Of a stretch of DNA of 5,287 nucleotides, positions 1-5,287 are shown piece after piece. Every line of letters begins with the position of its first letter. The stretch's first letter is position 1. The stretch covers positions 1 to 5,287 of the forward strand of contig JAJZYI010000243.1 in the NCBI GenBank assembly GCA_021798135.1, given 5' to 3'. The position numbers and the translations under genes were made by a program. This DNA comes from Actinomycetes bacterium (lineage in GTDB: Bacteria; Actinomycetota; Acidimicrobiia; Acidimicrobiales; UBA8190). Under the pieces are notes generated by a model, which was not told the DNA's origin, searched no databases, and saw nothing but the letters and a program-made list of their open reading frames with translations.

Positions 1-91
1 CCGCCACGGGGCCGCCCCGCCGCTGCAGCGACCGGCGACCGGCCGCGCCCCCGCCCACGCCCCTGCCGCCGGGGCAGGCACTCGCGGCGAC

Positions 92-1681
92 GTGCGCGGG
101 CGGCACGAGCGCCGCGGCCGTGCCGGCGACCCGTCACGGCCCGCCGTCACGGGGGCGTGGGGCACCGTGGGGTGGCGCCTGGCGCTCGCCGGCCTTGCCG
201 TCGTGGTCGCCATCGGCGTGGTCCTGCGCTTCTACACCCACGCCGACCTGTGGCTCGACGAGGCGCTCACCGTCGACATCTCGCGGCTCCCGGTCCACGA
301 CATCCCCGCTGCGCTCCGGCGCGACGGTGCTCCGCCGCTGTTCTACGTGCTGCTGCACTTCTGGATGAAGGCCTTCGGCAGCTCGGACCTGGCCGTCCGG
401 TCGCTGTCGGGCGTCTTCAGCTGCCTGACGCTCCCGCTCGCCTGGGTGGCGGCGCGCCGGCTCGGTGGCAGGACCGCCGCCGTCGCCGTCACGGTGCTGG
501 TGGCGTCCTCGCCCTTCGCCATCTACTACGGCACCGAGGCGCGCATGTACGCCATGGTGGGCTTCCTGGTCGCCGCCGGCGTGGTCGCCGTGCAGCGGGC
601 CCTCGAACGGCCTCGGCCGGGCAACGTGGTGGCGGTGACCGTGTGCACCGCCGCGCTGCTCTACAGCCACTACTGGTCGCTCTACCTCGTGGCGTCCACC
701 GGCCTGTGGCTGCTGTGGCTGGCATGGCGCGGCCCCGAGCCCAGGCGCCGCGCCGCGCGCGTGCTCGTCGGCGCGGTGACCGTGGGCACGCTCGCGTTCG
801 TCCCCTGGCTGCCGATCTTCATCTTCCAGGCGCGCCACACCGGCACGCCGTGGGCCGTCCCGGCCGACTTCGCCGGCATGGTCAACGCCGTCAGCTCCTT
901 CGCCGGCGGCGCCACCAACCAGGGCCGCGCCCTCGGCCTGCTGTACTTCGCCCTGGCCGGGCTCGGGTTCTTCGGCCTGGCCCGTTCCCGCACGACCATC
1001 GAGCTCGACCTGCGGGGCCGGCCCCGGTCGAGGGCGCTCGGCTGGGCCTTCCTGGCCACGGTGGTGCTCGCCATCATCGGCGGGACGATCTCCAGGAGCG
1101 CCTTCCAGGCCCGCTACGCCATGGTGGTCTTCATCCCGCTGATGCTGCTGGTGGCGCTCGGGTTCGAGGCGTTCGCCGACCGCCGGGTGCGCGCCGTCCT
1201 GCTGAGCGCGTCGGTCGTGTTCGGCCTGGTCAGCAGCTTCCCGAACATCCACAACACGCGGACGCAGGCCGGCCAGGTCGCGGCGGTCCTCGCCCGGCTC
1301 GGCCGGCCCGGCGACGTGGTGGCGTTCTGCCCCGACCAGCTCGGCCCCGACGTCAACCGCCTGCTGCCGGCCGGTCGCTACCAGGAGATCACGTTCCCGC
1401 GTGACACCGGCCCGGCGTTCGTCAACTGGATCGACTACGGCGCCGCGGTGCGGGCGGCCAGCCCGGTGGCCTTCGCCGACCGGCTCCTGCGCATGTCGGC
1501 CCCGTCGCACCAGATCTGGCTGGTGTGGCAGGGCGGGTACAAGGACTACGGCACGAAGTGCCAGCAGATCGAGACCCACCTGCTGGCCGACCGGGCGCTG
1601 GGCGCGCGCGAGGTCGTCGCTCCGAGCAGCCGGTACTACGAGCCGATGGAGCTGGTCCACTTCGTGCACCTGGGCAGCTGA
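92..1681 (+). CDS. Multi-pass membrane glycosyltransferase, GT39/PMT-like (ArnT-type fold)
   Basis: This is probably an integral-membrane transferase that moves a sugar from a polyprenyl-phosphate donor to an envelope acceptor on the outer face of the membrane; donor and acceptor cannot be read from the sequence. Read from GTG 92, it has 529 residues. A basic N-terminal tail leads into TM1 (about residues 27-47). The first outer loop carries DLWLDEA (52-58), whose Asp-Glu pair (D56, E57) matches the acidic catalytic motif of the GT39/GT83 superfamily. TEARMY (148-153) is typical of bacterial members. Further hydrophobic segments lie near 104-122, 127-145, 153-169, 178-213, 222-246, 278-296, 315-332, 341-360 and 367-382. 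QARYAM (339-344) sits just before a late TM. Residues 385-529 form a soluble C-terminal domain. The frame is open to the left edge with no stop, so the start may lie outside the window; GTG 167 (residue 26), just before TM1, is another option. The family call is firm, the substrate unknown. Confidence 0.85.
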   Translation: MRGRHERRGRAGDPSRPAVTGAWGTVGWRLALAGLAVVVAIGVVLRFYTHADLWLDEALTVDISRLPVHDIPAALRRDGAPPLFYVLLHFWMKAFGSSDLAVRSLSGVFSCLTLPLAWVAARRLGGRTAAVAVTVLVASSPFAIYYGTEARMYAMVGFLVAAGVVAVQRALERPRPGNVVAVTVCTAALLYSHYWSLYLVASTGLWLLWLAWRGPEPRRRAARVLVGAVTVGTLAFVPWLPIFIFQARHTGTPWAVPADFAGMVNAVSSFAGGATNQGRALGLLYFALAGLGFFGLARSRTTIELDLRGRPRSRALGWAFLATVVLAIIGGTISRSAFQARYAMVVFIPLMLLVALGFEAFADRRVRAVLLSASVVFGLVSSFPNIHNTRTQAGQVAAVLARLGRPGDVVAFCPDQLGPDVNRLLPAGRYQEITFPRDTGPAFVNWIDYGAAVRAASPVAFADRLLRMSAPSHQIWLVWQGGYKDYGTKCQQIETHLLADRALGAREVVAPSSRYYEPMELVHFVHLGS

Positions 1682-1800
1682 GCGCCGTCCGGCGACCTGC
1701 CGCCCCGGCGGCGCCTCGGGCGGCACTCGGGCCGCACACCGGCCGTACCCCGGCAGCATCGGGCTCAGGTCTGCGGGCCACCCCGCCGATACCCCGTGCA

Positions 1801-3387
1801 GTGCATGCGCTGGACTTCCTCTGGCGCGCCGAGCTGCCCGGGGTCGGCCTGCAGGGCTCCACCGAGGTAGGCCCGCAGCGCGTCGACGACCTCTGCCTGG
1901 TGCTGGACGCCAACGGGATCACGGTCCGCGGTCCCGAGCCCGGTGCCCTGCGCCTGATGCCCTGGCAGGCGCTCCGGTCGCTGCGGTTCCACGAGCCGGC
2001 CCGCATGCCCGACGGCCGGCCGGCGACCGCCCTCGTGGTCGAGGTGACCGACCGCGAGCTGCGCTTCCTGGTGCCGGTCGCCACGATGCCGCTCGTCGAC
2101 GCCGAGCTCGTCGAGGCCCGCGTCGCCGAGCTCGTCGGCCGGCTGCGCGCACCCGGTGGCACCATGCCGACGGCATCGTCGCCACCAGCGGAGGCGGCCA
2201 CCGGCCACGGTGCCCGCCGCGCCCCGGCTCCCCCGCCGCAGCCTCCGGCATCGCCGACGGCCGGGGCCGTGCCCGGCCCGCCCCCGCCCCCGTCATGGAG
2301 CATGGCGCCGACGGTGCCCCCGCAGGCGCCCATCGCGGCCGCCCCTGGCGCGGCCGAGCCGGGCGTCATGCCGCCGAGCCTGCTGCCCCCGCCCCCGTTC
2401 CTGCCAGTCGGAGGACCGCCCCCGCCCCCGCAGCTGTCCACCACGGGCATGCAGCCCGTGGTGCTGCCCCCGCCTCCGCCCGCCCCGGCTCCGGGACCCG
2501 TGGTGCTGCCCCCGCCTCCGCCCGCCCCGGTCAGGCGACCGCCCGCGCCGCCCCCGCTGTCCGGGCCCCGGACCCTGCCGGCATCGGCGGCACCAGGGTC
2601 GGACGTGCTCACCCCCCAGCTCCCGCCCCTGGCGGACGTCCTCGGCTGGTCCCCGTCAGCGTCACCAGCGGCTCCGGCGGCTGGTTCGCCGGGGCCTGGT
2701 TCGCCGGGGCCTGGTTCGCCGGGGCCTGGTTCGCCGGGGCCTGGTTCGCCGGGGCCTGGTTCGCCGGGGCCTGCGCTCTCCCGGGCGGGCTCGCTCGATC
2801 CGGTGGCCGGGTGGCCGGCGTCACCAGAGCGACCGGATGCCGGGCTGCCGCCCGGGCAGGAGGGCACGGTGCACCCGGCTGGGCAACCCGCCGGGCCGCC
2901 TGCTCTCCCGGGCCCCGGTGCAACCCTGCCTGCCGCCCCCCAGCCCGTGGTTGCCCAGCCAACGGCTGCCCAGCCCGTCGTCGCCACAGGACCCGTCCAA
3001 GCCGGACGCATCCATGCCGGACCAGTTCATGCCGGAGGACCAGTCCATGCCGGGCCAGTCCATGCCGGAGGACCAGTCCATGCCGGACCTGTCCACGGGG
3101 GACCCCACGTCACGGTTGCGCCGATGCCCGGTTCCCCCGGCAACCAGGCCGGCCTGACCGCCGCCCCGACCCTGGACGATCAACCCCGCGACGTGGCCGC
3201 AGCGCTCGGCCCGGCCGACGCGCCCGGCGGGGCCGGCCCCGCCGAGGAGCTCCCTGCACCTGACGGTCCCGGTGTCGACGCGCCGGGTACGGCGCCCGGG
3301 CAGGTGGTGCCGGCCGTCGCCGGCCGCCGACGCGGCAAGCACCGGCGGCAGGGACGCTGGGCCACCAGGCGCAGGCCGGCCGGCTGA
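1801..3387 (+). CDS. Hypothetical protein: small N-terminal domain, long Pro-rich repetitive region, Arg-rich tail
   Basis: I do not recognise this gene. The open frame runs back into the glycosyltransferase gene, but protein-like sequence begins around GTG 1801, which gives 528 residues; no convincing ribosome-binding site precedes it, so the start is tentative. Residues 1-118 look like a folded alpha/beta domain with alternating hydrophobics: LCLVLDANGITVRG (31-44), MPWQALRSLRF (53-63), TALVVEVTDRELRFLVPV (76-93), then a charged helix (99-116). A PH-like beta fold is possible but not shown. From about 120 to 507 the chain is Pro/Ala/Gly-rich and almost certainly disordered. It holds PPPPP runs, two 11-residue PVVLPPPPPAP copies (219-229 and 233-243), six GSPGP pentapeptides (295-324), and alternating HAGPV/HAGGPV units (405-431). 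The last 21 residues contain nine Arg and one Lys. There is no signal peptide or TM segment, so it is probably cytosolic. It lies 119 bp after the glycosyltransferase on the same strand and might be co-transcribed. Confidence 0.65.
   Translation: MHALDFLWRAELPGVGLQGSTEVGPQRVDDLCLVLDANGITVRGPEPGALRLMPWQALRSLRFHEPARMPDGRPATALVVEVTDRELRFLVPVATMPLVDAELVEARVAELVGRLRAPGGTMPTASSPPAEAATGHGARRAPAPPPQPPASPTAGAVPGPPPPPSWSMAPTVPPQAPIAAAPGAAEPGVMPPSLLPPPPFLPVGGPPPPPQLSTTGMQPVVLPPPPPAPAPGPVVLPPPPPAPVRRPPAPPPLSGPRTLPASAAPGSDVLTPQLPPLADVLGWSPSASPAAPAAGSPGPGSPGPGSPGPGSPGPGSPGPGSPGPALSRAGSLDPVAGWPASPERPDAGLPPGQEGTVHPAGQPAGPPALPGPGATLPAAPQPVVAQPTAAQPVVATGPVQAGRIHAGPVHAGGPVHAGPVHAGGPVHAGPVHGGPHVTVAPMPGSPGNQAGLTAAPTLDDQPRDVAAALGPADAPGGAGPAEELPAPDGPGVDAPGTAPGQVVPAVAGRRRGKHRRQGRWATRRRPAG
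2455..2530 (+). repeat. Two-copy 34-bp direct repeat, period 42 bp, inside the Pro-rich gene
   Basis: Identical 34-bp copies lie at 2455-2488 and 2497-2530. Each encodes PVVLPPPPPAP, and the two are separated by the three residues APG. The 42-bp period preserves the reading frame. Identity at the DNA level, not just the protein level, points to a recent duplication. Confidence 0.9.
2681..2770 (+). repeat. Six perfect tandem copies of a 15-bp unit encoding GSPGP
   Basis: The 15-bp unit ctggttcgccggggc occurs six times without a mismatch, at 2681, 2696, 2711, 2726, 2741 and 2756. Read in the gene's frame from 2683 to 2772 it gives six GSPGP pentapeptides. The unit is a multiple of three, so copy-number change would lengthen or shorten the protein without a frameshift. 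Perfect identity at synonymous positions suggests recent slippage expansion. Confidence 0.95.
3013..3093 (+). repeat. Alternating 15/18-bp tandem repeat (33-bp higher-order unit) encoding HAGPV/HAGGPV
   Basis: Copies starting with catgccgg begin at 3013, 3028, 3046, 3061 and 3079, so spacing alternates 15, 18, 15, 18 bp. The two 18-bp copies (3028-3045 and 3061-3078) are identical. Degenerate copies flank the core: a 15-mer at 2998-3012 encoding QAGRI and an 18-mer at 3094-3111 encoding HGGPHV. All units stay in the reading frame of the Pro-rich protein and form a Gly/Pro/His/Val-rich segment. Confidence 0.9.
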
Positions 3388-3430
3388 CGGGCTTGGCCCG
3401 CCCGACGCGGTCGCTGGCGCGGGCAAATCC

Positions 3431-3535
3431 CCGGCGTGCTCCGCTGGGGTTGGCGGCTCAGGTGCCCGGCGTGCTCCGCGGTCGCTGGCGGCTCAGGTGC
3501 CCGGCGTGCTCCGCAGGGGCTGGCGGCTCAGGTCC
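3431..3535. repeat. Three 35-bp direct repeats between convergent genes
   Basis: Three tandem 35-bp copies begin with ccggcgtgctccg at 3431, 3466 and 3501. A truncated fourth start (ccgg) follows at 3536, and there may be a decayed partial copy upstream (gcggtcgctggcg near 3408). The copies differ mainly in the middle (ctggggt, cggtcgc and caggggc variants). The array fills most of the 140-bp gap between the two convergent stop codons. The last copy contains the reductase stop codon (tca at 3528-3530, TGA on the minus strand), so the reductase's final residues are encoded by repeat sequence. I see no hairpin followed by a T-run here, so no classical terminator can be called. Confidence 0.9.
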
Positions 3536-4877
3536 CCGGGCCGACCCTGGCGACGGCGGCCAGCGCCGCGTACGCGGACTCGGCCATGCCCATCTCGTCG
3601 GGGCGCAGGAGGTTGGCCATGATCCGCAGCAGCATCGCCATGAGCGGCCGCGACCGCATCCCCGTGGCCACGCACACCTGCATCAGCCGGGGATGGCTGA
3701 TGAGGCGCACGAAGTCCCGCGCCACCCGGTAGTACAGGCCGTAGGACTGCTGCAGGCGCCGCTCGTAGTCGTCGAGCGCCCCGTCACCCTCGCCGGCCAG
3801 GGCCCGTCCGAGCACCGAGGCTGCGAGCCGGCCGGTCTCGTAGCCGTAGGCGATGCCCTCGCCGTTGAACGGGTTGACGGAGCCGGCGGCGTCGCCCACC
3901 GTCAGGATCGTCGGGCCCACTCGCGGGCCGACCGCCAGCCCCATGGGCAGCTTGCCACCGGTCGGCGGGCCACACGACGCCTCGGGCGACAGGCCCCACG
4001 ACGACGGGGCCTGGGCGACGAACGCGTCCATCAGCCGGCTCGTGTTGACGCCGCGCCAGCGCCCCTCGGCCGACAGCACCCCGACGCCGACGTTCACGCG
4101 GCCGTCGCCGAGCGGGAAGATCCAGCCGTAGCCGGGGACCACGGCACCGGAGCCGTCGCGGATGTCGAGGTGCGACTCGATGAACGTGTCGTCGTGCCGG
4201 GGCGACCGGTAGTAGCCCCGCAGAGCGAGGCCGAGGGGCCACTCGCGGTTGCGGCTGGTCCCGAGGGCACGTCCCAGCCGGGAATTGGCGCCGTCGGCGA
4301 GCACGACGTAGCGGGCGCGCACCGTCGAGGTCGCCCCCGTGGCGCTGTCGCGCACCACGGCGCCGGTGCAGCGCGGCAGCCGGCCGGTGGCCGCCGCCGC
4401 ACCGGCCGTCGAAGGCGCGTCCACGACGGGCTCGACGGCCTCGGTGCCCTGCAGGACCGTGGCCCCGGCCTTCGCCGCCCGCTCGGCGACGAGCTGGTCG
4501 AGGTCGTGACGGGTGATGACGTACCCGTGTGACGGGAACGAGGGGTGCTCGGGCCACGGCAGCTCCAGCACCCTGCCGTAGGCGCAGGAGCGCAGCCCGT
4601 CGTAGCGGTGGGCCCCCTCGAGCGCGGCACCGAGCCCCATGTCCTGGAGCTGGCGCACCGACCGCGGGGTGAGCCCGTCGCCGCACGTCTTGTCGCGGGG
4701 GAAGCGCTTCTTCTCCACCACCACGACGTCCCACCCCGCGTCGGCGAGCCAGAAGGCGCACGACGAGCCGGCGGGCCCGCCGCCGACGACGAGCACGTCG
4801 GCGGTCCGGTCGGACGTGCTGCCGGCCACCGCCGGCGTGCGGGTCCGGGAGGTGCGTGACGGTCCAGAGGGGGGCAC
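3528..4877 (-). CDS. Geranylgeranyl reductase family FAD-dependent oxidoreductase (MenJ-like menaquinone tail reductase candidate)
   Basis: This is a flavoprotein of the geranylgeranyl reductase family, whose members reduce isoprenoid double bonds in lipids, quinones or chlorophyll side chains. From GTG 4877 it has 449 residues, a normal family length. The N-terminal Rossmann motif VVGGGPAG (30-37) binds FAD and is followed by an acidic-ended strand, VVVVEKK (51-57). KTCGDGLTPRSV (63-74) matches the conserved Cys/Gly motif of the family. LADGANSRLGR (193-203) and PGYGWIFP (248-255) are family signatures. The second FAD motif is VGDAAGSVNPFNGEGI (327-342). The C-terminal helical region (about 370-440) probably forms the prenyl-binding side. 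The divergent neighbour is nuoA, which suggests that menaquinone is the substrate, as for mycobacterial MenJ; archaeal-type lipid or carotenoid precursors are alternatives. The frame stays open upstream through the repeats to about 5201, but that extension is repeat translation with only a TTG start. GTG 4829 (residue 17) is a shorter alternative. Confidence 0.88.
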   Translation of the reverse strand: MPPSGPSRTSRTRTPAVAGSTSDRTADVLVVGGGPAGSSCAFWLADAGWDVVVVEKKRFPRDKTCGDGLTPRSVRQLQDMGLGAALEGAHRYDGLRSCAYGRVLELPWPEHPSFPSHGYVITRHDLDQLVAERAAKAGATVLQGTEAVEPVVDAPSTAGAAAATGRLPRCTGAVVRDSATGATSTVRARYVVLADGANSRLGRALGTSRNREWPLGLALRGYYRSPRHDDTFIESHLDIRDGSGAVVPGYGWIFPLGDGRVNVGVGVLSAEGRWRGVNTSRLMDAFVAQAPSSWGLSPEASCGPPTGGKLPMGLAVGPRVGPTILTVGDAAGSVNPFNGEGIAYGYETGRLAASVLGRALAGEGDGALDDYERRLQQSYGLYYRVARDFVRLISHPRLMQVCVATGMRSRPLMAMLLRIMANLLRPDEMGMAESAYAALAAVARVGPGT

Positions 4878-4883
4878 GCCGCG

Positions 4884-4889
4884 ATCGTA
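4884..4889 (-). promoter_or_regulatory. Possible -10 element for a leaderless reductase transcript
   Basis: On the minus strand TACGAT lies exactly six bases upstream of the chosen GTG (4877). A TAnnnT hexamer 6-7 bases before the start codon is the usual arrangement for leaderless mRNAs in Actinobacteria, and there is no Shine-Dalgarno sequence before this GTG. I could not identify a clear -35 element at the usual distance. The assignment supports the 449-residue start over the repeat-derived extension but remains an inference. Confidence 0.4.
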
Positions 4890-4920
4890 GGCGCCGGGCG
4901 ACGGTGGCGCGGTGCCCGTC

Positions 4921-5184
4921 GATCGTGCCCGGCTCGGTGTGCTCGCCGCGCCGGATCGTGCCTGGTTCGCCCCGCTCGCCGTGCCGGATCGTGCCTGGTT
5001 CGCCCCGCTCGCCAGGCCGGATCGTGCCCGGTTCGCCCCGCTCGCCAGGCCGGATCGTGCCCGGCTCGGTGTGCTCGCCGCGCCGGATCGTGCCTGGTTC
5101 GCCCCGCTCGCCGTGCCGGATCGTGCCTGGTTCGCCCCGCTCGCCAGGCCGGATCGTGCCCGGTTCGCCCCGCTCGCCACGCCA
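4921..5184. repeat. Eight 33-bp tandem repeats built as a duplicated 132-bp block, in the reductase/nuoA divergent region
   Basis: Units beginning gatcgtgcc start every 33 bp at 4921, 4954, 4987, 5020, 5053, 5086, 5119 and 5152, and a decayed ninth start (gattgtgacc) lies at 5185. Within the block there are four variants in the order A-B-C-D: A carries ggctcggtgtgctcgcc, B and C carry ctggttcgccccgctcgcc with different ends, and D has cggttcgcc. Units 5, 6 and 7 are identical to 1, 2 and 3, and unit 8 differs from 4 only at its last bases, so 4921-5052 was copied to 5053-5184. The array fills most of the roughly 350 bp between the reductase start and nuoA. As 33 is a multiple of three, several frames stay open on both strands; I read this as non-coding minisatellite DNA. 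Confidence 0.95.
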
Positions 5185-5227
5185 GATTGTGACCGCGGCA
5201 ACGTGTCGTGGTAGACCGGACGCGGCC

Positions 5228-5287
5228 ATGAAGGACTACTTGCCGATCTTCGTGCTCCTGGTGCTCGGCTTCCTGTTCGCCGCGCTC
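5228..5287 (+). CDS. nuoA: NADH-quinone oxidoreductase subunit A, N-terminal fragment
   Basis: Only the first 20 codons are in the window (ATG at 5228, running off the right edge). The peptide begins MKDYLPIFVLLVL, which matches the usual NuoA start: a short polar head with a DYLPI-like motif followed at once by the first transmembrane helix. NuoA is a small (about 120-residue, three-helix) membrane subunit of respiratory complex I that helps form the quinone-binding region at the junction of the membrane and peripheral arms. It is normally the first gene of the nuo operon, so the rest of the operon is expected to follow. A minimal GGA lies 7 bases before the ATG. A TTGTGA (5187-5192) and TAGACC (5212-5217) pair 19 bp apart could be a weak promoter but is unconvincing. 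The call rests on a short peptide plus the genomic context of the adjacent reductase. Confidence 0.7.
   Translation, partial: MKDYLPIFVLLVLGFLFAAL

Noticed and set aside
61..80. Short inverted repeat upstream of the glycosyltransferase start (cctgc...gcagg)
   Set aside because: A five-pair stem in GC-rich sequence, possibly inside coding sequence since the frame is open to the window edge; no regulatory context is visible.
1699..1712. GC hairpin (gccgccccggcggc) 18 bases after the glycosyltransferase stop as a terminator
   Set aside because: The stem is only 5-6 pairs, there is no T-run, and such palindromes are common by chance at this base composition.
134..1759. Long minus-strand open frame opposite the glycosyltransferase
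   Set aside because: It has no recognisable domain and is rich in His, Gln, Arg and Gly, as expected of the antisense of a GC-rich membrane-protein gene.
1422..3011. Long minus-strand open frame opposite the Pro-rich gene, Gly-rich with GEPGP repeats
   Set aside because: It is an antisense shadow: it spans the end of the glycosyltransferase gene and lacks any domain-like segment, while the plus strand has a protein-like N-terminal domain.
3431..3535. CRISPR or att-site array from 35-bp repeats
   Set aside because: Copies are contiguous without spacers and there is no integrase or mobile gene nearby.
3393..4532. Plus-strand open frame across the reductase gene
   Set aside because: The minus strand there encodes a full-length reductase with all FAD motifs; the plus-strand product is a low-complexity His/Arg/Ala shadow.
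4921..5184. CRISPR array, suggested by regular 33-bp periodicity
   Set aside because: The units abut with no unique spacers and whole four-unit blocks are copied, which is tandem duplication. No cas genes are present.
4912..5214. Plus-strand small protein of 11-residue PDRAWFAPLA-type repeats
   Set aside because: It is a translation of the 33-bp array, has no ribosome-binding site, and exists because the period is a multiple of three in GC-rich DNA.

Overview
The window is very GC-rich throughout (well above 70% by eye). It uses GTG starts and has long open frames in several registers at once, which fits an actinobacterium. The class cannot be fixed from the sequence; a deep-branching lineage such as Acidimicrobiia is possible but is only a guess. 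There are no RNA genes, insertion sequences, phage genes or CRISPR arrays.

Layout, left to right: (1) a plus-strand gene for a multi-pass membrane glycosyltransferase of the GT39/PMT-like superfamily, whose start is uncertain and could lie before the window; (2) a plus-strand gene of unknown function encoding a compact N-terminal domain of about 120 residues, then about 390 residues of Pro/Ala/Gly-rich low-complexity sequence with three separate tandem-repeat blocks, then an Arg-rich C-terminus; (3) a 140-bp convergent gap holding three 35-bp direct repeats, the last of which contains the stop codon of the next gene; (4) a minus-strand gene for an FAD-dependent geranylgeranyl-reductase-family protein; (5) a divergent intergenic region of about 350 bp, mostly filled by eight 33-bp repeats arranged as a nearly perfect duplication of a 132-bp four-unit block; (6) the first 20 codons of nuoA, running off the right edge.

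The GGR-family reductase lies divergent to nuoA. The best reading is that it saturates the isoprenoid tail of menaquinone (MenJ-like), the quinone that the NADH dehydrogenase encoded by the nuo operon reduces. The membrane glycosyltransferase probably acts on polyprenyl-phosphate sugars at the cell envelope. A shared prenyl-lipid theme with the reductase is conceivable but unproven.

The unusual feature is the density of minisatellite-like repeats. Five distinct tandem arrays occur in about 2.8 kb, both inside a gene and between genes, and two of them share a 12-base word. I see no clear new multi-gene system. The repeat array in the shared GGR/nuoA control region is the part most worth following up.
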